Part shown: positions 25,697 through 33,828 of the stretch, piece after piece | Layout: each line of letters starts with the position of its first letter | Position numbering within the stretch: the stretch's first letter is position 1 | From: CAZAPG01 sp964486935 | GTDB taxonomy: Bacteria; Chloroflexota; Anaerolineae; 4572-78; J111 | Length of the DNA: 64,000 bases | Direction: 5' to 3' | Assembly (NCBI GenBank): GCA_964486935.1 | Contig: CAZAPG010000011.1 | Span: 62,001 to 126,000 of the forward strand | Notes under the pieces: generated by a model | Seen by the model: only the letters and a program-made list of their open reading frames with translations | The model's database searches: none | Told to the model about the DNA's origin: nothing | Program-made: the position numbers and the translations under genes

Positions 25697-26689
25697 ATGG
25701 CCATAACAGATTACGCCAAAGAGCAGTTACTCTATTTCTACCAGCAAATGCTCCTCATCCGCGAGTTTGAACTGCGCGCTATTAATGAGCGTAAAGCCGG
25801 GTTAATTCCCGGCTTTATCCATTCTTGCGTGGGGCAAGAGGCCACGGCTGTTGGCGCGTGCGCTGCCCTGCGCACCGATGACGTGATTACCAGCACCCAC
25901 CGGGGGCACGGCCATCTGATTGCCAAGGGCGGCGAACCCAGATACATGATGGCCGAGTTAGCCGCCCGCAGCACCGGCTATTGCGGCGGCAAAGGCGGCA
26001 GTTTGCATATGACCGATTTTGACCTGGGTATTCTGGGGGCAAACGGCATTGTGGCCGGCGGCCTGCCGATGGCAACCGGCGCGGCGCTGGCCTTTCAGAT
26101 GCGCGAAGAGGCGCGGGTGGCCCTGGCCTTTTTTGGCGACGGGGCGGTGAACGAAGGGGCTTTTCACGAGGCGGCCAACCTGGCCGGGTTGTGGAAATTG
26201 CCCATCATTTTCTTTTGCGAAAATAACCTCTACGGCGAAGGCACGCCCCAAAGCAAACAGTCGCCCGTGGCAGACCTGGCAATTCGGGCCGAGTCGTATG
26301 CCTTTCCCGGCGTTATTGTTGACGGCAATGACGTGTTGGCCGTTTTTGAAGCCACCCAAACCGCCGTTCAACGAGCCAGAGCCGGGGATGGCCCCACCTT
26401 CATCGAGGGGAAAACTTACCGTTATCTGGGCCATTATGAGGGCGACCCGATGGTCTATCGCTCCAAAAAAGAAATCGAAGCGTGGCGTCAGCGCGACCCT
26501 ATTTCTACCTTTTATCAGCGGCTGCTCGAAGCCGGGGTAGCGACCGAGGCTGAGATAGTCCAGATAAAAACAAAAGTTCAGGCCACTCTGGATGAGGCCG
26601 TTCAGTTTGCGGCCAGCAGCCCCCAACCGGAACCCGAAACAGCTTTAGAAGGAGTCTATCACGACACGCATGGCGGGAGGGTATTTTAA
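25697..26689 (+). CDS. 2-oxoacid/acetoin dehydrogenase E1 component, alpha subunit (copy 2)
   Basis: A 330-residue E1 alpha: FIHSCVGQEATAVGACAAL, STHRGHGH, GGKGGSLHM, and TPP/Mg motif GDGAVNEGAFHEAANLA ending at ENN. STHRGHGHLIAKG and the LGHYEGDPMVYR ending match acetoin dehydrogenase-type subunits better than copy 1 does. The stop overlaps the E1 beta start (TAATG). No lipoyl, E2 or E3 gene follows, so the lipoyl protein at 9664 or a distant complex must serve it. Two E1 sets in one island suggest two different oxoacid or diketone substrates. Confidence 0.88.
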   Translation: MAITDYAKEQLLYFYQQMLLIREFELRAINERKAGLIPGFIHSCVGQEATAVGACAALRTDDVITSTHRGHGHLIAKGGEPRYMMAELAARSTGYCGGKGGSLHMTDFDLGILGANGIVAGGLPMATGAALAFQMREEARVALAFFGDGAVNEGAFHEAANLAGLWKLPIIFFCENNLYGEGTPQSKQSPVADLAIRAESYAFPGVIVDGNDVLAVFEATQTAVQRARAGDGPTFIEGKTYRYLGHYEGDPMVYRSKKEIEAWRQRDPISTFYQRLLEAGVATEAEIVQIKTKVQATLDEAVQFAASSPQPEPETALEGVYHDTHGGRVF

Positions 26690-27675
26690 TGACCCGTCAA
26701 ATTACCTTCAGCGAAGCGTTGCGCGAGGCGATGGCCGAGGAAATGAGCCGCGACCCGTCGGTTTTTATTATTGGCGAGGATGTTGGCATTTTTGGCGGCG
26801 TATTTGGCGTTACCGCCGGGCTGGTTGATGAGTTTGGCGAAACGCGCGTGCGCGATACCCCTATCTCGGAGCAGGCCATTGTTGGGGCCGGATTGGGCGC
26901 GGCTCTGGTGGGGATGCGCCCCATTGCCGAAATTATGTTTAGCGATTTTGTGACCGTAGCTATGGACCAGGTTGTCAACCAGGCGGCCAAGGCCCGCTAT
27001 ATGAGCGGCGGCAAGGCTCAAGTTCCGTTGACCATTCGCATTGTCAACGGCGCGCCCGGCTCGGCGGCGGCCCAACACTCGCAAAGCCCGGAAGCCTGGT
27101 TTATGAATGTGCCGGGCCTGAAGATTGCCGTTCCCGCCACGCCTTACGATGCCAAGGGCCTGTTAAAAACCGCCGTTCGCGGCGAGGACCCGGTTCTATT
27201 TTTTGAACACAAAATGCTCTACGCGGTCAAGGGCCACGTGCCCGAAGAAGATTTTGCAATACCCTTTGGTCAGGCGGCCATTCGTCAAGAGGGAGACCAG
27301 GCAACTATCATTGCCATTGGGGGCGTTTTGCCCAAAGTGATGGAGGCAGCCGCGCAATTGGCCGGCCGGGGAGTGTCGGTTGAAGTTATTGACCCGCGCA
27401 CCCTGGTTCCGTTAGATACAGCCGCGCTGGTCGAGTCGGTCAAAAAAACAAAGCGGGCCGTTATCGTCCACGAGGCTCATCGCCGGGCCGGGCCGGGCGC
27501 TGAAATTGCGGCCATATTGGCCGAAGAAGCGATTGGATATCTCGATGCGCCCATTATCCGGGTAGCCACAAAAAATGTGCCTTTCCCTTATCATCCTCAA
27601 CTGGAAAAGTTCATCCTTCCGGAAGTTGATGATATTATTGAGGCCGTTGAAGGCATGGTGAAATACCGGCTTTAA
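26689..27675 (+). CDS. 2-oxoacid/acetoin dehydrogenase E1 component, beta subunit (copy 2)
   Basis: A 328-residue E1 beta: IIGEDVGIFGGVFGVTAGL, RVRDTPISEQAIVGAGLGAA, EIMFSDFV, AQHSQSPEAWFMNVPGLK, VIDPRTLVPLD and NVPFPYHPQLEKFILP. It is the partner of the upstream E1 alpha, with one-base overlap and GGAGGG before the start. The motif order matches copy 1, but the two are clearly diverged rather than a recent duplication. It is the last gene before a 222-base regulatory gap. Confidence 0.88.
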   Translation: MTRQITFSEALREAMAEEMSRDPSVFIIGEDVGIFGGVFGVTAGLVDEFGETRVRDTPISEQAIVGAGLGAALVGMRPIAEIMFSDFVTVAMDQVVNQAAKARYMSGGKAQVPLTIRIVNGAPGSAAAQHSQSPEAWFMNVPGLKIAVPATPYDAKGLLKTAVRGEDPVLFFEHKMLYAVKGHVPEEDFAIPFGQAAIRQEGDQATIIAIGGVLPKVMEAAAQLAGRGVSVEVIDPRTLVPLDTAALVESVKKTKRAVIVHEAHRRAGPGAEIAAILAEEAIGYLDAPIIRVATKNVPFPYHPQLEKFILPEVDDIIEAVEGMVKYRL

Positions 27676-27684
27676 TCTTTTATT

Positions 27685-27736
27685 TTGTGCAAAATATAGT
27701 TCCGTGTTAATATTTTGTATGTTTATAAAATACAAA
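27685..27736 (+). promoter_or_regulatory. Promoter with overlapping inverted repeat before XRE-cupin copy 3
   Basis: TTGTGC (27685-27690), 17 bases, then TAATAT (27708-27713) make a reasonable sigma-70 promoter. Directly behind it TTTGTAT (27714-27720) and ATACAAA (27730-27736) form an inverted repeat covering the likely start point, as an operator would. A perfect palindrome GGATTGCAATCC lies further on at 27822-27833, within arms GTGTGTTCA (27796-27804) and TGAACACAC (27849-27857). Confidence 0.45.
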
Positions 27737-27897
27737 GTTTAATAATACTATACACCTCTGTTTTCATTTCTATCTGTAAACAGACGCTTAATCGAGTGTG
27801 TTCAGTATTCAAAAAAAATAGGGATTGCAATCCGCATTCCTTGAGCCTTGAACACACCTCTCTCTAATCGGGTTTGTCCTCGCTGTGGAGGGGAACT

Positions 27898-28434
27898 TTG
27901 AAAATCGGCCAGCGTATTCGTCAACAACGCAAAAAACTTGGCCTCAGTCTGCGCGCCCTTGGCGCGCGTACCGATTTAACCGCCGGTTTTCTCAGCCAGA
28001 TTGAGAATGACCAAATCTCCCCCTCCCTCAATTCGCTACAAAGCATTGCCGTTGCTTTACAAGTACCCATGTTCTTTTTTCTCAACGGCACTCGCTCCAG
28101 TTTAGTTGTTCACTCCGATGAACGTCGCAAACTTCATTTTCCCGACTCTCAAATGGGGTATGATTTACTAACCCCGGATTTGAACCGGCAGATGATGCCC
28201 CTGCTAATCAGAATGGAGCCTGGCGCCCGTCGTATTGCCCAACCTCTGGCCAAACCAACCGAGCAGTGGTTTTTTGTGCTGCAAGGTTGGTTTCAAATTA
28301 CGGTGGGCAACGAAACCCATCTGCTTAAACAGGGTGACAGCATTTATCTTGACGGAGATTTGTTGCGCGAGTTTGGTTCGGCCAACAATGAGGAATTGAT
28401 TGTTATTTGTTGTATGACTCCACCCGGATTGTAA
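27898..28434 (+). CDS. XRE-cupin transcriptional regulator, copy 3
   Basis: A 178-residue regulator aligned end to end with copy 2: XRE domain (KIGQRIRQQRKKLGLSLRAL, GFLSQIENDQISPSLNS) and cupin (EQWFFVLQGWFQITV, LLKQGDSIYLDGDLLREF). The start is TTG 27898, seven to eleven bases after GGAGGGG and matching the MQLGQRIKQ start of copy 2; the longer reading from another TTG at 27874 adds unaligned residues. It stands at the head of the ABC-importer operon, so probably controls uptake. Confidence 0.82.
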   Translation: MKIGQRIRQQRKKLGLSLRALGARTDLTAGFLSQIENDQISPSLNSLQSIAVALQVPMFFFLNGTRSSLVVHSDERRKLHFPDSQMGYDLLTPDLNRQMMPLLIRMEPGARRIAQPLAKPTEQWFFVLQGWFQITVGNETHLLKQGDSIYLDGDLLREFGSANNEELIVICCMTPPGL

Positions 28435-28566
28435 TATTTGTATGCAAAAATTGATGCCGAAAACTCTTCGTTAAGAAACAAAGGGGGTGATGAATATAGG
28501 AATATTCAGGGTTCACTATACTCTAAATTTATCTACCCCATCACTATAAAAAGGAGAAGAACTTTT

Positions 28567-30930
28567 ATGAAACGCGTATGGTTTCTCGTTACCCTTGTAG
28601 TGCTGCTTTCTCTGGTGCTGGTGGCCTGTACCGGAGGCGCAACAACAACAGAGCAAGCGCCCGCTCCGGCTCCCACCGAGGAGGAAGCGGCCGCTCCGGC
28701 GGAAGAAGAAGCCGCCGCCCCTGCCGAAGAGGAGGAAGCGGCCGCTCCGGCGGAGGAGGAAGCCACAGCCCCTGCTGAAGAAGAAGCCGCCGCCCCGGCA
28801 GAAGAAGCGCCAGCCAGCGGATTGGCGGCGGTGTGTCCCAACCCGGTCGTAATCCAGACAGACTGGTTTCCCGAAGCGGAGCACGGAGCATTGTACCAAA
28901 TGGTTGGCGATGATTACACCGTAGACACCGACCGGAAGGTTGTGCGGGGTTCGCTGATAGCTTCGGGCCAGGATACGGGGGTTGATATCGAGGTACGCAC
29001 CGGCGGCCCGGCGATTGGTTTCCAGCAGCCAATTCAACAGATGTATGTTGAGACGGACATTTTGTTGGGATATGTGTCAACCAATGAGGCTGTATTTGGG
29101 GCAGAAGATACCCCGACCTTGTCAGTAGTGTCTCCGCTGGAGAAGAACCCGCAGATTATCATGTGGGACCCCGAAACCTACCCGGATGTTGAAACGATTG
29201 CCGATTTGGGCCAAACAGGCGCAACCATCCAGGTGTTTGCCGGGGGAACGTTCATTGATGTGTTTGTCAACGAGGGCATTGTTTCGGCAGACCAGATTGA
29301 CCCGTCGTATGATGGTTCGCCGGCCCGCTGGGTGGCCGCTAATGGGGCAATTGCCCAACAGGGCTTTGCCTCGGCCGAACCGTACGTTTACGAGAATGAG
29401 ATTGATGAGTGGGGCAAGCCGGTCGCCTTTCAGCTAATCCACGATGCCGGGTTTGAGATATACTCGCAGGCGCTGGCCATTCGCTCCGGAGAACTGGAAG
29501 AGCTGCGCCCCTGCCTGGAGCAACTTGTGCCCATTGTTCAGCAGGCGGTGGTTGATTATGTGGCCGATCCCGACCGGGCCAATGCTATCATTGTTGATGC
29601 GGTGGAGAAGTACAAAGATTTCTGGGTGTACAGCCCCGGCCTGGCCGAGTTTTCAGTTAACGCGCAACTTGAACTGGGGCTGGTGGGCAACGGCCCCGAT
29701 GGTATTGTGGGTAATATGGAGCCGGCCCGGGTGCAGGGCGTCATCGACAAAATGACGGCTGCCGGTCTGGACGTTCCCGATGGGTTGCAGGCTTCCGATA
29801 TTATTACCAACGAGTTTATTGACGAAACTATCGGGTTGCCGGAGATGGCTCCCGCCGAGGAGGAGGCGACTGCCGCAGAGGAGGCCCCCGCCGAGGCGAT
29901 GATGGCGTTGGGCGAGGTGTGTCCCGACCCGGTCGTAATCCAGACAGACTGGTTCCCCGAAGCGGAGCACGGGGCGTTGTACCAAATGCTTGGCGATGAC
30001 TACTCCGTAGACACCGACCGGAAACTCGTCCGGGGTTCGCTGATGGCTTCGGGGCAGGACACGGGGATAGATATCGAGGTACGCACCGGCGGCCCGGCGA
30101 TTGGTTTCCAGAACCCCAACACCCAGATGTACGTTGAGACAGATATTCTGCTGGGCTATGTTTCAACCGACGAGGCGGTGCTGGGCGCAGCCGACACGCC
30201 CACCCTGGCGGTGGTTGCTCCGCTGGAGAAAAACCCGCAGATTATCATGTGGGACCCCGAAACCTACCCGGATGTTGAGACGATTGCCGATTTGAAAGAG
30301 ACCGGGGCCACAATCAACGTTTTTGCCGGGGGAACGTTCATTGATGTCTTTGTCAACGAGGGCGTTCTGTCGGCAGACCAGATTGACCCGTCGTATGATG
30401 GTTCGCCGGCCCGCTGGGTGGCCTCAAACGGGGCAATTGCCCAACAGGGCTTTGCTTCGGCCGAGCCTTTCGTTTACCTGAACGAGATAGAGGAGTGGGG
30501 CAAACCGGTGGCCTTTCAGCTCATCCACGATGCCGGTCTTGAGATTTACTCGCAGGCGCTGGCCATTCGCGCCGGAGAGTTGGAGCAGCATCGCCCCTGT
30601 CTGGAACAGCTTGTGCCCATCATCCAGCAATCGGTGGTTGATTATGTAGCCAGCCCCGACCGGGCCAACGCGATTATCATTGATGCGGTGGAACAGTATC
30701 AGGATTTTTGGGTTTACACCCCGGAGTTGGCCGAGTATTCGGTGAATACCCAGCTTGAACTGGGGCTGGTGGGCAACGGCCCCGATGGTATTGTGGGTAA
30801 TATGGAGCCGGCCCGGGTGCAGGGCGTCATCGACAAGATGGTTGCCGCCGGAATGGATATTGTTGACGGCTTGCAGGCGTCAGACATCTCCACCAACGAG
30901 TTTATTAACGAAAGTATCGGGTTGCCATAA
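28567..30930 (+). CDS. ABC importer substrate-binding lipoprotein with two tandem binding domains
   Basis: A 787-residue lipoprotein. A type II signal ends in LVLVAC (Cys21), followed by a low-complexity linker of repeated AAAPAEEE units to about residue 86. Two nearly identical NMT1/THI5-like (PBP2-type) domains follow: about 90-415 and about 452-787, both opening CP(N/D)PVVIQTDWFPEAEHG and both ending EF-I-E-IGLP, joined by a second Ala/Glu linker. Usual family members have one domain of about 330 residues. ATG 28567 follows GGAGAAG; the TTG 129 bases upstream is rejected because it precedes the signal peptide. The ligand is unknown; relatives bind nitrate, sulfonates, pyrimidine precursors or riboflavin. 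Confidence 0.87.
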   Translation: MKRVWFLVTLVVLLSLVLVACTGGATTTEQAPAPAPTEEEAAAPAEEEAAAPAEEEEAAAPAEEEATAPAEEEAAAPAEEAPASGLAAVCPNPVVIQTDWFPEAEHGALYQMVGDDYTVDTDRKVVRGSLIASGQDTGVDIEVRTGGPAIGFQQPIQQMYVETDILLGYVSTNEAVFGAEDTPTLSVVSPLEKNPQIIMWDPETYPDVETIADLGQTGATIQVFAGGTFIDVFVNEGIVSADQIDPSYDGSPARWVAANGAIAQQGFASAEPYVYENEIDEWGKPVAFQLIHDAGFEIYSQALAIRSGELEELRPCLEQLVPIVQQAVVDYVADPDRANAIIVDAVEKYKDFWVYSPGLAEFSVNAQLELGLVGNGPDGIVGNMEPARVQGVIDKMTAAGLDVPDGLQASDIITNEFIDETIGLPEMAPAEEEATAAEEAPAEAMMALGEVCPDPVVIQTDWFPEAEHGALYQMLGDDYSVDTDRKLVRGSLMASGQDTGIDIEVRTGGPAIGFQNPNTQMYVETDILLGYVSTDEAVLGAADTPTLAVVAPLEKNPQIIMWDPETYPDVETIADLKETGATINVFAGGTFIDVFVNEGVLSADQIDPSYDGSPARWVASNGAIAQQGFASAEPFVYLNEIEEWGKPVAFQLIHDAGLEIYSQALAIRAGELEQHRPCLEQLVPIIQQSVVDYVASPDRANAIIIDAVEQYQDFWVYTPELAEYSVNTQLELGLVGNGPDGIVGNMEPARVQGVIDKMVAAGMDIVDGLQASDISTNEFINESIGLP

Positions 30931-30935
30931 TGTTT

Positions 30936-30993
30936 CCGTGAAGGTTGGCGTGGCGGGATGGTGGCAAATCGTCCCGCGCGCCAGCCTTCACGG
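30936..30993 (+). promoter_or_regulatory. Strong intercistronic stem-loop
   Basis: CCGTGAAGGTTGGCG plus GCGGGA (30936-30958) pairs with TCCCGC plus CGCCAGCCTTCACGG (30972-30993) with one mismatch and a small bulge. It stands between the binding-protein stop and the transporter genes with no U-tract, typical of 3'-end stabilisers that allow more binding protein than membrane components. Confidence 0.65.
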
Positions 30994-31016
30994 CTGCCCA
31001 ACCTGGAGAAAATAAT

Positions 31017-31118
31017 ATGAGATTTGCCCAATTATTGGATAAGTATAAGATGGAGGTTTCACATCAACTGCCGATACCAGACCGCAACCGCGCAGTCTGT
31101 TCGGGGGTGCAGCCATGA
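31017..31118 (+). CDS. 33-codon small ORF coupled to the ABC ATPase
   Basis: An ATG at 31017 with GGAGA eight to twelve bases upstream opens a 33-residue frame (MRFAQLLDKYKMEVSHQ...) that ends TGA 31116-31118, overlapping the ATPase ATG as ATGA. The ATPase has only a weak site of its own (GGGGTG), so this small frame may mainly load ribosomes. The peptide has no recognisable domain. It could be a leader peptide or a chance reading. Confidence 0.45.
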   Translation: MRFAQLLDKYKMEVSHQLPIPDRNRAVCSGVQP

Positions 31119-31867
31119 CCACATCAACAGTAACCAGCAAGGCTTTGTCCTTTTCTAATGTCGGGATGACCTTCCCGGACGGCACTGAGGCGCTGCAGAA
31201 TGTTACCTTTGATGTAGCGCCTAAAGAGTTTGTGACCATTGTTGGACCTTCGGGGTGCGGAAAATCAACCATCCTGCGTATTGCCGCCGGGTTGCTCCAG
31301 CAAACCGAGGGCGAGGTGTCGATTAACCGCGAGCGGCTGGGTTATGTATTTCAGGATGCCACTTTGATGGAATGGCGCACCGTACGGGGAAATGTGGAGC
31401 TGCTGGCTGAACTGCAAGGTCTTGATGTTAAGGATCGAAGGCGTAAAGCCGCCGAGGCGATTGAGTTGGTGGGTCTTTCCGGCTTTGAGAACCACTATCC
31501 CAAAGCTCTGTCCGGCGGCATGAGAATGCGGGTGTCGCTGGCTCGCACGCTCACCCTCAAACCCCCCATCTTCCTGTTCGATGAGCCTTTTGGGGCTGTG
31601 GACGAAATTACCAGAGAACGACTTAACGAGGAAACGCTCAAACTGTTTGAGCGAGAACAATTTGCCGGACTCTTCATTACCCACTCTATCTCTGAAGCCG
31701 TGTTTCTTTCAACCCGCGTTCATGTCATGTCGGCAAGACCGGGAACGCTTATTGCCACTTTCGATGTGCCGTTTAGCTACCCCAGGAATCCTGACCTGCG
31801 CTTTGAGGCGGCGTTTGGCGAACTTAGTCGAGCCGTTTCGCATGCGCTTCTGGAGGCTCATTCATGA
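31115..31867 (+). CDS. ABC importer ATP-binding protein (NitT/TauT type)
   Basis: A 250-residue ATPase: Walker A GPSGCGKST (44-52), Q-loop YVFQDATLMEW, signature LSGGMRMRVSLA, Walker B FLFDEPFGAVDE and the switch His in THSISEA. The DATLMEWRTV motif is typical of the SsuB/TauB/ThiZ-like group, agreeing with the NMT1-like binding protein upstream. It overlaps the permease start by four bases. It energises uptake at the inner face of the membrane. Confidence 0.9.
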   Translation: MTTSTVTSKALSFSNVGMTFPDGTEALQNVTFDVAPKEFVTIVGPSGCGKSTILRIAAGLLQQTEGEVSINRERLGYVFQDATLMEWRTVRGNVELLAELQGLDVKDRRRKAAEAIELVGLSGFENHYPKALSGGMRMRVSLARTLTLKPPIFLFDEPFGAVDEITRERLNEETLKLFEREQFAGLFITHSISEAVFLSTRVHVMSARPGTLIATFDVPFSYPRNPDLRFEAAFGELSRAVSHALLEAHS

Positions 31868-32739
31868 AACAATTGACCGAAACCGATGTAAGCTTTGCCA
31901 AGTCTAAGGCAAGCGCTGTTGTGCCTGTTGACCCGGACGGCGGCGCCCTCCGGCGCGGAGCGCGCAATATTTTGCCGCCAATCTTGCTTGGGTTGCTCAT
32001 TATAGGGCTGTGGTATTTTATCTCTTACGGCATACTTGATGAGCAACGCCGTTTCCTGTTGCGCCCGCCCCATCAGGTTTGGGTAGTGGGGTTTGCTAAC
32101 TGGACAAACTTCGGGGAAATTTTGGCCGGACTGTGGTCCAGCACCAAGGTTGCCATCATCGGGTTGACACTTGCCATCACCATTGGTATTTCGCTGGCAA
32201 CTCTCATGAGTCAAAGCAAACTCATCGAGCGGGCCGTATTTCCCTACGCGGTAACGCTCCAGGCGATTCCCATTTTGGCTATTGTTCCGCTCATCGGCTT
32301 TTGGTTTGGCTTTGGCGTTAGTGCGCGGGTGATTGTTTGCGTCATCATCTCCCTGTTCCCAATTATCGTCAATACTTTATTCGGGCTGTTGTCGGCCCCT
32401 GGCGGGTTGCACGATCTGTTGACGCTGCAACAAGTCGACCGGCTGACCCGCTTACGCAAGCTGATGTTTCCGGCGGCGCTGCCCGCTATCTTTGCCGGGT
32501 TGCGCATCTCGGCCGGCCTGTCGGTCATTGGGGCCATCGTCGGCGACTTTTTCTTTGGTCGCGGCGACCCCGGCATTGGCCAACTGCTGCAACGGTACGC
32601 CAACCGGCTGATGGGCGAGCAATTGCTGGCCGCCATCATCATGTCATCTTTGCTTGGCGTGGTAGTGTTTCAGTTGTTTGGCTGGCTTCAAACAAAGGCG
32701 ATTGGCAAATGGCACGAGGAGCGAGAATCACAGTTCTAG
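31864..32739 (+). CDS. ABC importer permease (NitT/TauT type)
   Basis: A 291-residue membrane protein with about six helices: one after residue 35 (LPPILLGLLIIGLWYFISYG), then the BPD_transp_1 core. The EAA-like loop reads LLTLQQVDRLTRLRKLMFPAALPAIFAGLRI, contacting the ATPase. Residues 1-30 are cytoplasmic. Start at the ATGA overlap with the ATPase gene. Together with the double binding protein it forms one importer; whether it works as a homodimer is inferred from the family. Confidence 0.88.
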   Translation: MKQLTETDVSFAKSKASAVVPVDPDGGALRRGARNILPPILLGLLIIGLWYFISYGILDEQRRFLLRPPHQVWVVGFANWTNFGEILAGLWSSTKVAIIGLTLAITIGISLATLMSQSKLIERAVFPYAVTLQAIPILAIVPLIGFWFGFGVSARVIVCVIISLFPIIVNTLFGLLSAPGGLHDLLTLQQVDRLTRLRKLMFPAALPAIFAGLRISAGLSVIGAIVGDFFFGRGDPGIGQLLQRYANRLMGEQLLAAIIMSSLLGVVVFQLFGWLQTKAIGKWHEERESQF

Positions 32740-32788
32740 CAGGTTGGATACGGCTCAATAAACTCAAAACCACCAAGAGGTAAACTTT

Positions 32789-33808
32789 ATGTCTCAGCAC
32801 AAAGTAATCTTCACCACCGAGCGAGGTCATCGCCACCAGCAAGCCGCCCTGCAAGCCGCCCCCGGCAACCTGACTATTACCATGCTGCGCCAGCCCGATA
32901 GAGCGACGCTGTTACACCACCTTGCCGCCGCCGAATATTTTATCTCTGAACGCACGGGCGTGATTGACGCCGAAATGATTCAGGCTGCGCCCAAACTAAA
33001 ATTGATTCTGCGCCTTGGCTCGCTGACCTACGATATTGATACCGGAGCCGCCAAAGCCGCCGGCGTGGCGGTCTGCTACTGGCCGGTAGGCAGCGTTATT
33101 CGGGTGGCCGAGCATTTGGCGCTGCAAATGTTGGCCCTTAGCAAACAACTGCGCCAAACCGAAGCCATTGCCCTGGCAGCCGAGACCAAATGGGGCGAGA
33201 GCAAACGCACCGACGAGGATACTTTTGCCTACAACTGGTCCAACCGCCAAAATGTAGATGGGTTATGGCAAAAAACCATCGGTATTATGGGCTTTGGCGA
33301 AATCGGGGCCGAACTGGCCCGGCGGCTTCAGGGCTGGGATGTCACTTTGCTTTATAACAAACGCCGCCGTTTGCCGGAAACGGTGGAGTCCGAATTAAAC
33401 CTTGCCTATGTGGATGTTGATATGCTCTTTGCTCAGAGCGATTACATTGCTAATTTGCTGCCCTATTTTCCCGATACCGATTTAATGATTAATGCCGACT
33501 ATTTTGCCAAAATGAAAGATGGGGCCTGCCTGGTTAGCTGCGGCAGCGGCAGCGTTATTGATGAGGCCGCGCTGGCCGAAGCTGTCAAATCCGGTAAGCT
33601 GGGCGGGGCCGCCCTTGACACCTTTGAATGGGAACCCATCAGGGCCGATAACCCCTTGATTTCATTGGCGCAGGCAGGCTACAATGTGCTGTTAACCCCT
33701 CACACAGCCGCCGGAGCCAGCGCCGCCGCCGCCAGAGAACGCCTTGGCGATTATACAAATATTACCAACCATATCGAAGGCAAGCCGCTAAAATACCGGG
33801 TTGTCTGA
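32789..33808 (+). CDS. D-2-hydroxyacid dehydrogenase-like protein lacking the catalytic Arg
   Basis: A 339-residue D-isomer-specific 2-hydroxyacid dehydrogenase fold: NAD motif GIMGFGEIGAELARRL at about 165, PHTAA with catalytic His305 and the acid E282 in FEWEP. The third catalytic residue is changed: the usual N-T-A-R-G-x-x-(V/I)-D reads S-C-G-S-G-S-V-I-D, so Ser253 stands where Arg should be. It may have altered substrate chemistry or be a non-oxidative binder. AGAGG precedes the ATG. It lies between the permease and amidohydrolase copy 2 in the uptake operon. Confidence 0.8.
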   Translation: MSQHKVIFTTERGHRHQQAALQAAPGNLTITMLRQPDRATLLHHLAAAEYFISERTGVIDAEMIQAAPKLKLILRLGSLTYDIDTGAAKAAGVAVCYWPVGSVIRVAEHLALQMLALSKQLRQTEAIALAAETKWGESKRTDEDTFAYNWSNRQNVDGLWQKTIGIMGFGEIGAELARRLQGWDVTLLYNKRRRLPETVESELNLAYVDVDMLFAQSDYIANLLPYFPDTDLMINADYFAKMKDGACLVSCGSGSVIDEAALAEAVKSGKLGGAALDTFEWEPIRADNPLISLAQAGYNVLLTPHTAAGASAAAARERLGDYTNITNHIEGKPLKYRVV

Positions 33809-33828
33809 ATATTGTTACTGGGAGACAG

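Noticed and set aside
28438..28566. N-terminal extension of the binding protein from an upstream TTG
   Set aside because: It would place 43 residues before a textbook lipoprotein signal peptide; GGAGAAG and ATG 28567 fit better.
28660..28815. Repeated GAAGAGGAAGC-type units as a possible CRISPR or tandem array
   Set aside because: They are codon repeats for the Ala/Pro/Glu linker, with no spacers or direct-repeat structure. No CRISPR array was seen anywhere in the window.
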